Source: Leuctra nigra (taxonomy: Eukaryota; Arthropoda; Insecta; Plecoptera; Leuctridae). From it: a stretch of 64,000 bases of DNA. Shown here piece after piece: positions 12,101 through 23,719 of the stretch (within the stretch, counting starts at the first letter, position 1; each line of letters begins with the position of its first letter). Location of the stretch: positions 14,726,345 to 14,790,344 of the forward strand of contig OW203762.1 of NCBI GenBank assembly GCA_934045905.1, in the 5' to 3' direction. Below the pieces are notes generated by a model. It made no database searches. It was not told the origin of the DNA and worked only from the letters and a program-made list of their open reading frames with translations. The translations under genes and the position numbers were made by a program.

Positions 12101-15100
12101 CATGTAGAGTCAAGAATGGAATAATCTGGCAAATTTCCCTCCGGTCTCGTCCATCACCTCCAGCCGACTTGAAAGAAGAGCGTCACAAATTGACTGCATT
12201 GTCCGCCGAATTCAACCCTCTCCATCATCCCTCACACAATTGTTCATTTACAACTGGAAAAGCTTTCAGGAAAATAAAACATACTAATGTGCTGTGTTGT
12301 TTTAAGAAAGAGGAAATTTTCGATATCCAAACCGTTGGCCAAAGTAAATAAGTTATCCTTTCCGAGAAGGTATCGATCGAGACGTTATCCTGATTTCCTT
12401 CTTCTTTATGACAATTGGTGATTTCTTCTAGATTGTACTTTTCTATCATAGATGTTGCAATGTCTTTAAACCCTGCCGTAGATAACTAACATTGCAAGCA
12501 TGATTATGATATCTACACTCTATATTATGTATAATACCAAAGCACTGCAACTACCCAATTTGTGTTGTTACATGCATTTAAAATTGACATCTTATTCATT
12601 ACAGTGCCGTCTGATTTTAAGACATTTGCTATACTTTACAGCTAAACGTTGTTTAGAATTGGACACGAAGTTTTAATTTTGATTTTAATAATATATTGTA
12701 ATAATTTGTTATTGCATTTATAGATGTTTTAGATGTTTTGAGGAAATTTATAAAAAGTGTAACATCGAAAACATCGTTGTGCCTAGAAGCCAAACTGTTA
12801 CTTAACTTGAATAATCAAGGTTTAATTAGATTTGGAACAGTATTAATTCCTGGAGTTATCTTTAGGGGTTCTTTTCTTGTTGTCCTATTGTTGTAAATTT
12901 AAAAATAAGAAAGTAATTCCAAATCTATTAGGGTCAGTTTTACAATACTCTCCTAAAACCAGTTTAAATTTAAACGATCATTCAAGGAATTGTATTGGTT
13001 GTTGCCAGTAGGACAGTGATGTCCTAATCAACAGTTTAAAAGTTAGCAGAGTATTGAAAAACTGGCCTTAAAGACTTAACTTGTTTAGCTCCTGAGATAC
13101 CTAGTTCTAGGAAGAAGATTTTTGAAATCTTACTAATATAAAGCCTTTTATTAAGTTAGAATTGGACAAATATTTGACTCTGCGAGAGAATTCAAAAAGT
13201 TTTTTTTCAAACCTAGTCGGAAATGACAAAAACTGACACGTTGCTAATGACGCTCTGTATAAATGGTTCATTAGCGAAGTGACACCTGATAATGAGCCTG
13301 TCAGCACCAAACAAGATAAAATCTATTGTTTTTTCACACCCTACTGTAATATCGTAGTGACTTCACCCCTGTTTCTACCCAGCCTGCTGTATTCCGCACC
13401 ACGTCGTTTATGCCATGTCTGCACATGCAGTGATACCAATCTTGCAAGACGAAGACAATACACGGTGATCTCACTTCAAACTTCATTCACAAAATAATCA
13501 TGAAAAAGAAGATTAACAGATTTATAGAATACTTTGTTTCACCACTTTACCAAATTTCCACCGATCCATTGGAACATTTTAAGAAGAATATGTTTGAATA
13601 TAACTAAATCAATTATTTACAGCAATTGATAAATAAAAAGAACAACAATTACGTAAACAAAAAAACAAAAACGTCACAATTGCAACACTGTAAAATATAT
13701 TTCCTATTATGTTACTACCTAGATCACAATCATCGTTTATGATCTAGGAAGTGATGTTGAAGGAAATTTGAAATAAGTGGCGTTATCTTAGGGAAGTATC
13801 GCTAAATGAAATAAATTATTTCACATTAGCCTGCGAATTGGACAAGCTGTATCAAACGTGAAGTCCTAATTATACAAAAGTTATCAAACATATACTTCTT
13901 GATTTCCTAAATATGTGTCGGTGAAATCTAAGGTAATTTTCAAAGATGTAAATGTGATAAAGTCAATTCGTTTTGACTTATTTCGTTATAAGTCAACGAA
14001 ATATAAAATATTCACAAATGCCTAATATGATCTTAAGATCCTTAAAGATGTCCCTCAAGAGAAGGATCACCATCGACGACCTCTGCCATTTTCAAGATTG
14101 TGATCGTCTCGTTAAAGATAGACAATATTTTGAAACGACAAGTTGTAGAAGATTATTCGCTCTTTGTGTATCGTTGACATTTTTTAAAGAGATGATAAAA
14201 TTAAAATGTTTATCTTCAGAAACTTCGGTTATACTTCAAAATTTGAAAATAGCTCAAAAGTTTTAAAGAGATCAACATTTTTAAAACGTGTTAAACATTT
14301 CACAAGAGCAATATATTCACTACAACTTTGTCGCTTCAACAAAATGTCTACATACAACGAGACAGTCACAGTCTTAAAAATGGCGGATCAGAGACGTCAA
14401 AAGCCCCGCTAAAGAATACTTGCCACCGCCTTCTATGACCAGCCGACATCACCGTGTACTGTCCTCTCTGTATCGCATTGGCAGTGACTGCATCCTGATG
14501 TTTATGTGTGCACAGTTTCCCCGGCTTCTCTCGCCTCCGCATGCATACGAAAGGGGGCTCCCCAGTCGCATTCGTCGAGTACCAAGATGTCCGCTACGCC
14601 GCACAAGCGCTGGCTACCCTCCAAGGCTCCTTCCTGCTCTCCTCTGATCGAGGCGCCATTCGTATCGAGTACGCCAAAAGCAAAATGGCCGAGGTTGGTT
14701 CAGGACTCATCGAAACAATCTTCATTCACCACAATTCGCCAGTAAATACACCCACACTCATTCTTATTCTTAGATTAATTAAGAATTAATTATAATTAGT
14801 TTCGTAATTAAGATAAGGTTTTCGCTTCCAACGTGGAGGCGAACCAAAGAAACCTGTTATGCTCTGTTGGTAGAGCGAAGTACTTTAAAAATTATATACA
14901 TTACATTGTATTATTATGTAAGAGTATTATGAAAATCTATAATTAATCAATCACCAGACAACATCATGGAACTGAAGTGTCTAATTGTTAAGCTTTAAGT
15001 AAAAAAGTTCAATTGAAGGTAACTTTAGATAATAATTTACAAATATACAGGAAAATTAAGGATGTAAATTGAATTCTGGATTACATACCTCTCATAAATT

Positions 15101-15744
15101 GAGTGGTATTGACGTATGCCCATCTAAGGTATAGTAAACATGCTTTATTTTAGAGAGAATATTATTTAATTCAACTGCAAATTAAATAGATGTGTCGCCA
15201 ATTGGGCTCGAACCAGAGTTGGCGAGAGGTTGACCAAATTTGGTCAAATTTGGCTCTACATATTGGCTGTGATTTTATCCACTCTTCAAGGGAGTATGAG
15301 AAAGAAGGAAAGAAAGTCGATGCCGGTGAATGGAATGTAGGGCAGGTTAGGGTTTTATGGTGATAAAGTCGAGTTGGCGATACTGTTTTTTAATATCTTA
15401 ATTTAACCGTTTTGTCTACAAATAGTCCAGAATTTTGTTAAGGCTGAAATTGAAACAATTGTAAGTTATACTAGTATCTAGATGGAGATATATTTTAAAA
15501 CAGTAAATCAAGTATTTCCTATCACCAAGGCAACCCCGATCTTCGTCTACTGAAGGATCAAAAGATTCGTATTCCTCGAGATCTCTATCTGTAGTCTTAG
15601 CAAAGAGATCATGCTAATTATACTGTCCATCCTACATAATTATCCCAAGCAAATAATTAATTCTCGACTGTAAATCTTTTGTTTCAGGGAACAAAGGGAG
15701 AAGAAAACGGACAATCTTAATTACACTTACGTGCAATTAAGCAC
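5969..15744 (+). CDS. RRM RNA-binding protein, scw1/Whi3/RBPMS-like (partial, 3' exons)
   Basis: Joined exons 5969-6102, 8537-8748 and 14516-14693, plus a possible terminal exon from 15688. They encode a Pro/Ser/Gly-rich linker followed by a complete RRM. Its RNP2 is LFVANL (8681-8698), the halves join at the phase-2 intron as EIFSSFPGFSRLRMHTKG, its RNP1 is PVAFVEYQ, and it ends IRIEYAKSKMAE. The 'FPGFxRLRMH' and 'SPVAFVEYQD' signature is typical of the second RRM of the metazoan/fungal scw1-Whi3-RBPMS/couch potato group, which bind mRNA and act in post-transcriptional control. The first RRM expected for this family is not seen and should lie upstream of the window. Phases match (0, 2). Naming below the family level is not justified. 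Confidence 0.75.
6348..6680 (+). repeat. 43-bp minisatellite, about 8 copies
   Basis: Tandem units of about 43 bases built around AGTCCATAGTGGCCCACATT followed by CTACTTAAAACC and a T-rich end. Copies start near 6348, 6391, 6433, 6476, 6518, 6560, 6604 and 6647. They differ by small substitutions and single-base indels, so the array is older than the 123-bp array at 45.6 kb. It lies in an intron of the RRM gene. Confidence 0.85.
6690..8530. other. Intron DNA, nothing recognised
   Basis: AT-rich DNA between two exons of the RRM gene. I see no exon, RNA gene or clear repeat with paired ends. Open frames are short and show no domain. Confidence 0.4.
8537..8748 (+). CDS. RRM gene, exon with first half of the RRM
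   Basis: The acceptor TGTACTTACAG ends at 8536 and the donor AG/GTGCGT follows 8748. A second in-phase acceptor ending at 8518 would add six residues. The exon encodes a Ser/Pro-rich linker (SIQHPAAALTSIHASMPHF) and then CSTLFVANLGQFVSEHELKE, which is beta-1 with RNP2 and helix alpha-1 of an RRM. It ends in phase 2. The two shadow frames on either strand are artefacts of the high GC. Confidence 0.8.
9083..9331. mobile_element. MITE, family A
   Basis: Starts ACCTCTGAGATAGACGGTCC and ends with the inverse (GGACATCTGACCTTCTACCGC then TGAGG). The interior includes CGTGTCACCATTACAAAT, shared with the copies at 57079-57312 and 63338-63592. It is about 250 bases long with no open frame, so it is a non-autonomous DNA transposon. 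Confidence 0.75.
10547..10946. repeat. Long fold-back element, about 190-base arms
   Basis: The left arm (about 10547-10733) and right arm (about 10758-10946) are near-perfect reverse complements, for example AGAGGCAAACGGAAGCGAAC against its complement at the far end, with only about 25 bases between. The arms differ by a few substitutions and one short indel. It is probably a fold-back transposon or MITE. If transcribed within the RRM pre-mRNA it would form a roughly 190-bp duplex. Confidence 0.85.
12928..13071. mobile_element. MITE, family B (TTAGGGTCAG ends)
   Basis: Begins TTAGGGTCAGTTTTACAATA and ends AGAGTATTGAAAAACTGGCC, an inverted repeat, with ATTGGTTGTTGCCA in the middle. Three related copies occur at 57370-57521, 57620-57776 and 58999-59130. 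It has no coding capacity. Confidence 0.75.
14516..14693 (+). CDS. RRM gene, exon with second half of the RRM
   Basis: The acceptor GTGTGCACAG ends at 14515 and the exon enters in phase 2, completing Ser. It encodes FPGFSRLRMHTKGG, RNP1 (PVAFVEYQDVRYAAQAL) and the closing strand IRIEYAKSKMAE. The proposed donor is GAG/GTTGGT after 14693; GTTG/GTTCAG four bases on is an alternative and would change the reading of the next exon. Domain identity is firm; the exact 3' boundary is not. Confidence 0.8.
15688..15744 (+). CDS. Possible terminal exon of the RRM gene
   Basis: The acceptor CTTTTGTTTCAG ends at 15687 with a good pyrimidine tract. Joined in phase 0 it would read GTKGEENGQS and stop at once (TAA). 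The other two phases stay open for 16-19 codons to a TAA or TGA by 15744, so the frame depends on which donor of the previous exon is used. No family homology is evident. Offered as the nearest plausible 3' end. Confidence 0.3.
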
Positions 15745-18700
15745 CTGATGGGGGCGTAGTCTAATTGTCCGAGGAGCGACGAGAATTCGGGGAGAGAAAA
15801 ATGTGACGTCACATTTTATAAAAGAAATAAAATACAATTGCAGGGTAGGACCGACTATTTGAAGAGACGCGGCAGAAAGCTTATTAAAATTGTAATGCAA
15901 TATTTTGCTTGGACTAAAGACGGTTGTTGGAAATCTGTCGGCAAATCGTTCAAGACATCTGATCAAGATCGACGAAGACGTTCTCCCAAGAATGAATTTT
16001 ATTTAAAAATGGAGCTGTCTCCATCATGTGAGTTCGAAGATTTGTATTTCTTGTTAGCTAATTTGGCTAAATGATGAGATTTAGGTGGCGGATTAAATCT
16101 AATAATTACAACCCTTACATCATGCAAGCGCGAAACCAAAGGTGCCCTACAGTGTTATGTTTTAAAACTACTTTGGAAGAATACTAGTTGATTAGTGAAT
16201 GTAATTTTGTTAATGATAACTTATACTACAACGCTGGTACATTATCAATTGAGTGTATTGAGAAGTGTGATGTTTATATATCTTGTCATAGTTCGAACGT
16301 TGAGCTGTTTCGATATTTGGGATTGAACAGACAGAGATGTGAGTATTTATCTCTGATCTAATATCAACAGTAATGTGCCCATTTGTAAAGAAGCAACACT
16401 TTTACGACGAGCTTAGGTTAGTATTTTATGATTTTTATTTTATTTATGTGTGTATTCAATGGTATTTAATTACCGAGATAGCAATAAATCTTATTCTTAG
16501 TTTGTTTCAATTATTATTTTCTCGGATCAGAGCACGGAATTGTGAATTCGTTTTTAATTCAGGCCAGTTAATAGTTTTTAAACAATTCGAGAGAAAATTT
16601 GGAAAGTTATTTCCATTCATCTCACTTGGTTTCTCCATGTTACCAAGAAAATTAATTACAAATTAATTTATGCGATATCATTACTGCTGATCCGATCCCG
16701 TACTGACCTCGTCCAAAAATAAATGAATACCAACACTTTTGTTGCTTCGATTTTCGGGAGATATTTCAACGTATTATTATATAATCATAGCAATAACCAA
16801 ATAAAATTCTTTATCGTGTAAAATTATATTACAACGTAATGTCTATGGGAGGAGACATACACCTAATCCACGTGACCCTAAGTGTTGTACGGGTGTCTTA
16901 AAGAGACAAAAAGAGGGAATCACTTCAATGCATATCATTAAACAAATCATATCAAAACTAATGTTGTCTTACTCCTCCTAGGCCTAGACTCGGCACAAAG
17001 TACTACTAAAAAAATACCTTTGTGGATACTTTTTTCCAGTATCATAGTTATTGTGTAAAGAAATTAATGTTATAGGCTGCTGAGCCGATTTAGTGGGGGT
17101 GAGGCGTACTTACATCATGGTAAAGTAATTATTTATATAATATACAGCTATCTAATATATAAAATAACAACTAAGATTATATTATATTGGTTCTTTCAGA
17201 GTTTTTTGATTAGTGTAATGTGTACGAACATTCCGGTTTAAGATAATGTGCTAGTAATCTAGCTAGTTTGACAGAAACCAGCAGTTTCAATCAAAACGAA
17301 AATGCTGGACATTTTAACTAGAATTCGAACAAATCGGAAATAAATGGTTTAGTAGATTAACAAAATTTCAGATGCAATTTTCAAAAGAAAGAATCAGTGT
17401 TAGTTAAATAAAAGAAACCTGTACTCTTAATTCAAGTGTACATTATCTGTAGTAGTGTTTAGTGTTGGGTAAACAGATTGATTAAAGTAGAGACTGATGC
17501 TAGTTCAATGTTTGCGACAATCTTTGCAGCGATGGCAGTCGTACATGCGTGCGTGCGTGCGCTCGTGCGTCATTGCGTCACAATGACGCACACATGTAGA
17601 ACACAATTATTTCCGGTTGTTATCAAAAAAACAGAGTTGAAAAAGAGATCTTATCGAAAATAATAATAATTATTATAATAATTATAAGAATTAGTAGTTG
17701 CTTTTAATGTAAGGTTGATGTGATATAAATTATTGCTATGTCCGAGCTTGCTTCGACATGGATAATGGAATAATTACCCAAAAAATCAATTTGCAGATTG
17801 AAAAATTAGACAACACTTTATGAAATCTGAATTAAACAGATGTGTTTTAAAATTTAGATCGAAGGGCTTAAAAATTGTGAAGCCCCATTTTCGAAAATTG
17901 TTATTGCAAAAAAATAAGATTTCTGCAATTTTCCAAATCCTTGTCGAACGGCTTGACTGGTGTTTTGTACAGAATTCTTCGGACGACGGATGAAAGAAAA
18001 TGCTTTTCGTGAAAATCATGAAAAATTTTCTTTGTCAAGATCAAGGTAAAAATCATAAAATATGATCAGAATCACGAGGAAATAAGGCAGCCCTCGTGAA
18101 GAGTTTCAATGCATTTCGATCACCGACGTCCGTGGAATTCTGGAATATTTCCGTCCATTTTGTCTTATTGTTTCAACAATGAGGACAATGATATGAAAAA
18201 AGGCGCAGCTCAATGCTTGCTTCAATGAGCGAATCATCCAGCACATAATCGTGCAGAGTAAACATATCAAGCTTATTATAATAATAATAACAAAACAATA
18301 CTATCCGAACCTTTCGTTGTCGTTCTTGTTCATGTGTGTTGTAGAAATGATTGAAGGGCTAGGAAATATATAACAATATCGTCAAGGTATTGGAGGAATG
18401 CTCCGTACTTCATTCGAAATTCACTCGATAGCTATTTCAGTTATTAGTTGTCATATTATTCAATGATGGGGCTCATATGATCATTAAACCAAAACCTTTT
18501 TACCTCTTTGAAAATTTTTATAATAACTGAACTAAAAGTCATCTATGGAAGATTTTGGTGTACGTTCATGAAGGGTTTAAAAGGTGATTTCTAGTATTTT
18601 GCTCTGAAATATTGATGGTATTTTGTAACTTTGTTCTCTGGAAACAAATGTAAAGTTTGGAACTGTATATAAGTTTTGAACTGTTATCTTCGTTTGCAGC

Positions 18701-20990
18701 CAATATTGAAGCTCAAGACCACATATATACCAGATCACAAAACACAAATGTCGCCTTATTTTTTTTTTTTACATTCGGGCATCAAAATTACAAACAGTGA
18801 AATCAATTTTTAAGGCGAAACAAAATAGTTGAATAGAGGTTGGAGCTTTTGCTACAAGGTGTTATTATAATAAATATTAGGAGACGATGGTATGATTGCC
18901 TTGCCTTAAGCTCATACTCTTTACGAGTTTGGGCTATTGCAATAGACTTTCAATTTATAATAAGGTAAAAAACTCGCACATTGTTTTCTCACACACTTAG
19001 ATTCAAATATTGCAATCTTTATACTAAGAAATTGCTTCACTTATAATTCATTTTACGTAATTGTACAAAAAAATAAGAAAATTGTTTGTAAAGATATTTT
19101 TTTCTAACGAGATATATTATTATAAAAAGGAGATGTCATTCTTATTCGATTATATGTTGCCGATCCGAGTGCCTGTTCGCATAATATTACTTACTAACAT
19201 TTGATCATCTAGTTCTTGAAATCATTGAGCCCCAAATGACGAAGGTATTTGAAAGAAAAGTAGGTGAATCAATGAAGCTAGTGCAGCAGGATTCATGTGA
19301 TATCAACTAGCCACTCTCGCCTTCTCTTTAACCTGCTTTAGGTCATAGGTCAAAATAAAAGGAAAAAAAACATTAAAAACACCACTTTCGAAACATATCA
19401 TATTCTGTGCCCCTTTATAAAGTGACATTCTTAAATTAGAGGAAATAATTGTTATTGAAGCAAAGTTTGATATATTTCATAAATAAGATTTTCAAAGGAT
19501 ATCAATCTTTTTCAATGTATAATAATTATAAAATGAATTTAAAACAAATCCTATGTGAATAGTTCTTGAATTATCGTATCAACATGTTGTGTGTCATCAT
19601 TGGGTTTATGTTTGTAGCTAAAATACAGCATCATTGAATAATGTTCATTGTTGAGCTTTGGAAAACATTATCAGTCAATAATTAACAATGTATCGAAACC
19701 AAAACTTCAGCCCAAGTGGTACAAGAATTGATTTGTTAATGAGAATTGTAATGGAACAAACAATAGAAACAAATTATTCATACTGTGTGTACAAGAGTGT
19801 GTGTGTGTGAATTTTATCGAGAAACACTAATTACTGTCCCCTTTGATTGGACACGGAGTTCTGAAGGCAAGATTTGTGTTTCCAAACGTTCAAACTGAAT
19901 CTCAATTGCATTGCAAAATTTGAAGCGTGGTAAAATGTAAGTCAAATGTAGCTCATTGTATTCTTAACGCGTGAGGAGTTGGTAATTTGTTTTATAATAA
20001 CACTGATATCCCGGGACAAGAAAGCGAAGAAATTAACAATAAAATTATCTAAAAAATATGTATGAGTTATGTTACACTTTCATAATTTATTTATTCGACA
20101 TTTTTTGCTCGCTCATGAGTAAAACCGCAAATACAAATGAGTAGATAACATTACAACATTACGAAGGAATTGGGTTTGAACGGTTGAACACGAATTATTG
20201 TAACTGGATGTTGAAAAGAAAAGAAGCGATTTGTTTGTGTGAAATATGTAATCCTTACATCCATAGCGTATACCAAGATCATGTTATCCACTAAAACGCT
20301 AGTCACAAACTGACTGTTACCACCACGCCTATCAAAAGCAAATCAGTCAATAAGATCAAAGATTCTCAGAAATAGTAATTAATAGTAATTGCCCTTCATA
20401 AAGGTGTGTCATTAATGAATAGCTACCAAATTGTATAGGGTCCAATGGATGGGATTAAACATGTATATTAAAAAACCATACTTTCTGATTTCTGTAAAAC
20501 ACTACCTGCTTCCTTATTCCTGTTTATTAATAAAAATTATCTAGTCACTTTCGAAGTCGCAGAGCGAGACCACATGTGTTCGAATAATGAATACGGAATC
20601 AGAATCAGCAATCTAATGGTAATGGCACGAAGTATGAGCAATTGCCAGGTACTTTGAAGAGTACAACATATTTATGAAGAGATTTGAGATTCAAGTCATC
20701 ACTTTCGCTTTGACGCGATGTGTGTAAAGAAAGTGCGTTTAGCGTTTCAACAGAAAACAATCGAGGAGAATGACGCTTCATTTCAATTGACGGAGTTCGA
20801 ATAAACCAAAGCAAGACAAGCTAAATTTAATGCAAATATTCAGACTCATCTTCTTGAGATCAAAATCTTTTGTGGTTTTTTATTTACCTGATGGAATCAA
20901 GTAGAGAGTTATTTAGTTAGTTTTAATACTAATAGGAATGGAGTCCAAGGAAAATCAAAACAAAGTCAGATATAATTTAAAATAGTACAT
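15745..20990. other. Intergenic stretch, nothing convincing
   Basis: About 5.2 kb of AT-rich DNA between the RRM gene and the convergent cuticle-like gene. A 97-codon open frame at 16373-16666 is hydrophobic and AT-driven without a family signature. A short CGTGCGTGCG-type simple repeat lies near 17545-17590. I see no RNA gene and no clear transposon ends. Confidence 0.4.
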
Positions 20991-20996
20991 TTTATT
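20991..20996 (-). terminator. Poly(A) signal of the PYPV-repeat gene
   Basis: TTTATT on the + strand is AATAAA on the - strand, about 150 bases after the stop codon of the PYPV-repeat gene. It is the first canonical signal downstream. Confidence 0.6.
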
Positions 20997-21143
20997 TGGT
21001 TCATGATGGGGTACACAAAAATAAAAAAATATCTATAACAATGACTTAGGGGTCTCTAATTCTAGATTACATAAACATGTGAGATTCAGTCCAAACTTCG
21101 ATAAAAATGAGGTGTAAAGATTGAGGAATAACAGCCGTGAGAT

Positions 21144-23618
21144 TTAATGGTGGCCGTATCCACCTCCCAACCCTCCGAAACCTTCTCCGTGCGAGTGGGC
21201 TTCCGAGCCTCCTCCATAACCTCCCTGTTCGCCGCCTCCATGGTGCTCCTCATGGTGCTCATGGTGCACCTTGACGGGCACATGGACTGGAACCTTGACT
21301 TCATAGGGGACGTGCTTCTCCACTGTGTATGGTACTCTCTTCTCGACCTCGTACTTGACCTCGTAGGGCACTCGCTTCTCAACCGTGTAGGGCACCTTCT
21401 TCTCGACGACGACCTCATAGGGCTTGGGTACACTCACTTCATAGGGCTTGTCGACGGGGACCTTGACTTCATAGGGGACGTGCTTCTCGACGTAATAAGG
21501 CACCTTCTTCTCGACTGTGTACGGCACTTGCTTGGTGACGATGACCTCGTATGGCTTGGGCACTTCGACCTTGTACGGCCTGTCGACGGGGACCTTCACT
21601 TCATAAGGCACGTGCTTCTCGACGGTGTACGGAACTGGCTTGTCGACGGGCACGTTGTAGGGCTTGGGGTGGTAGACGGGGTACGGCCTGTCGACGGGGA
21701 CCTTAACTTCGACCCTGTACGGCTTGTCGACGTAGACGTTGTAGGGGACCTTGACTTGAACGTTGTACGGCTGTGGCACGGGGACCTTAACGTGTACGTT
21801 GTACGGCTGGGGCACGGACACTTTCTTCTCGACGTAGACGGGGTAGGGCTTATCGACATGGACGGGGTAGGGTTGGTTGAACGGGACCTTGACCTCCACT
21901 GGGTAGGGGATCTTCTTGATGACGGGAACATGGACGGGAACGGGTCGGTCGACGGGCACCTTCACTGGGTACGGGATCTTCTTCTCGACTGGGTAAGGCA
22001 CGGGCCTGTCGATGTGCACGGGGTACGGCTTGTCGACGGGGACCTTGACCTCGTACGGGACGTGCTTGAGGACGGTGTACGGCACTTTCTTCTCGACGGT
22101 CACATGAACTGGGTAGGGCTTGGGTACGGGCACCTCGACCTTGTGCGTGATGGTCTTGACGTGCTCCTGGTGGTGGTGGTGATGTTGGTGGTCGCCGCCT
22201 CCATAGCCTCCGCCGCCGCCGCCTCCGCTGCTGCCGAAGGAGCCGCTGGAGCCGCCGAAGTCATGGCCGCCGCCGCCTCCGCTGGAGCCGCCGAAGTCAT
22301 GGCCGCCGCCGCCTCCGCTGCTGCTGCCGAAGTCATGGCCGCCGCCGCCGAAGTCTCCGCCTCCATAGCCGTGGCCGAAGTCCGAGAGGCCTCGCTTCTC
22401 TTGCTTCTTCTCTGTCAAGGAGTCATCGACTTTGCTCTCCGCGGTCTTCTGCTCTGGTTCTGCGGCCTTCTCCTCTGCGAGGGCAACTGCTGCAAGCGCC
22501 AGCAACGCGAAGGCGAACTGCACAGAACATTACATGTTATTTGTTGAACAAAGAGAAGCTGACTGAGATTATCTCTTAGTATGGATCACTGAACTTTAAC
22601 ATCAATGTAAGTAATTGGAACGAAATATCAAGATTATAAAAATAGTTTGTGAAAGTTTAAAGACTTATTAATTGAATCCAAACTTATGAACTGAGAAGAA
22701 TTATAATTAATCCTAACATCTAGGTTGATTCAGTGAGTTGAAGTAAGTCATAGGTTATAACATAGAAATGAGGCAGGATTAATGCAAGTTCAAGTTTAAG
22801 TTCAGAATATGTTCCTTTGCTCTTCTAATTATAAAATAAATATATACTAACCAATATTCTGGTGACATGAAGACCCATTTCCTTCACATATCAATTTTAA
22901 AGTGTAATATGTAATTCATTGAAAGAACAAAATTATGTTCTAAAAACTGAACGCATTTCTTCAAAGACCCCCATTTAGTAAATTGGAAAATATAATAAGA
23001 AAAATAATTACATGTTTCAAGATCAATACATTTGAGGAAATTATGTTAATTGTGGCTTATGTATTGAAATCAAGTATTCAAAGATGCGTAGTAGTAAATG
23101 AGTTATCTGAATTCAAAGCTAAGTCCACTTTGATTAATTCTGAGAAAACTGGAAAAACAGTTGTATTTTTATATTGATAGCCATGCAAAATAATTGATTT
23201 GAATCCACATTTTGACCGATAAGAAATGTTATCTTCCACTCTGCATTTACAAGAAAGATAAATCAAAACACGTTTGACATGTCTAACTCATGGCTGGTTT
23301 TGAATTTAGACAACTCAATTAACAAAAATTGAGCTATTTCAATTGTGCGTCTCACTTAACTTGTTATACTCACGTTGAACCCTATTTTATTTTAAATACT
23401 TTTAATTGAGTATGGAATTAAGCTCATCTTAATATAGTAGAAACTCAAAGTTTATTAATATGCAATTTAGAAGACGAAATTAATAAGTATTTCAATAATC
23501 ATAAAATTGCAAATTGTGTAAATTTTGCACGCAAATAATTTAATAATGAGCTAATCAAATAATTAATAAATATCTCACAAAACTGCATGAAATGCTTCTG
23601 ACTTACCTTTACTCTCAT
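21144..23618 (-). CDS. Secreted PYPV-repeat, Gly/His-rich structural (cuticle-like) protein
   Basis: Two exons: 23618-23607 (ATG AGA GTA AAG, then GTAAGT) and 22517-21144 (after a TGTGCAG acceptor), joined in phase 0 to 461 codons. The start was chosen because it gives [20 protein letters not shown], a classic signal peptide; the single-exon frame would have to start at GTG. After an acidic/Lys stretch with a KR pair come Gly-rich GGGHDFGG repeats and a His run (about residues 30-115). About 300 residues of PYPV, VPYx[11 protein letters not shown] and EKKVPY repeats follow, then a His/Glu/Gly tail ending GGYGHH. No Cys is seen in the mature part. Such proteins are extracellular structural components of cuticle or related matrices. 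It does not show the R&R chitin-binding motif, so chitin binding is not claimed. Confidence 0.85.
22200..22375 (-). repeat. Gly-rich repeats within the PYPV-repeat gene
   Basis: Repeated codons for [11 protein letters not shown] occur about three or four times, with GCC/GGC runs on both strands. The same composition produces long false open frames on the opposite strand (Ala-rich in another frame). The repeat is part of the coding region and likely varies in length. Confidence 0.6.
23607..23618 (-). CDS. First coding exon (MRVK) of the PYPV-repeat gene
   Basis: Reading the - strand, CAAG ATG AGA GTA AAG is followed by a perfect GTAAGT donor. It supplies the missing start and basic n-region of the signal peptide encoded by exon 2. 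The intron of about 1.1 kb (22518-23606) is AT-rich and has no obvious element. Confidence 0.8.
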
Positions 23619-23662
23619 CTTGAACTGTATATGATTGTACTCACTCAGTCTCAAAAGAGGAC

Positions 23663-23703
23663 TGGATGCTGTCTTCAGTGCACCGACGCCTTTATATATA
23701 TCC
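23663..23703 (-). promoter_or_regulatory. TATA box and start region of the PYPV-repeat gene
   Basis: The - strand reads ATATATATAAAGG (box at 23703-23693). An initiator-like CATCCAGTCC lies 30-34 bases further on (near 23669-23665), about 50 bases before the ATG. A strong TATA promoter fits a highly and stage-specifically expressed structural protein gene. Confidence 0.65.
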
Positions 23704-23719
23704 CCCTTGGGGCGCCCTC

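Larger units (their letters stand above)
8750..14515. other. Large intron of the RRM gene
   Basis: About 5.8 kb with no convincing exon. It holds a MITE of family A (9083-9331), a long fold-back (10547-10946), a weak inverted pair around GCCTTTCGCTTTC (about 11240-11372) and a MITE of family B (12928-13071). The remainder is AT-rich without recognisable features. Confidence 0.5.

Noticed and set aside
14850..14890. Possible tRNA (CTCTGTTGGTAGAGC resembles a D arm)
   Set aside because: No B box, no acceptor pairing and no anticodon arm in the flanking bases.
16373..16666. 97-codon hydrophobic frame as a membrane protein
   Set aside because: Composition follows the AT-rich background, no family signature, no splice or promoter support.
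21147..22547. 466-codon open frame on the + strand opposite the PYPV-repeat gene
   Set aside because: It mirrors the repeat composition of the real - strand gene, lacks a signal peptide or domain, and the - strand has TATA box, splice sites and poly(A) signal.
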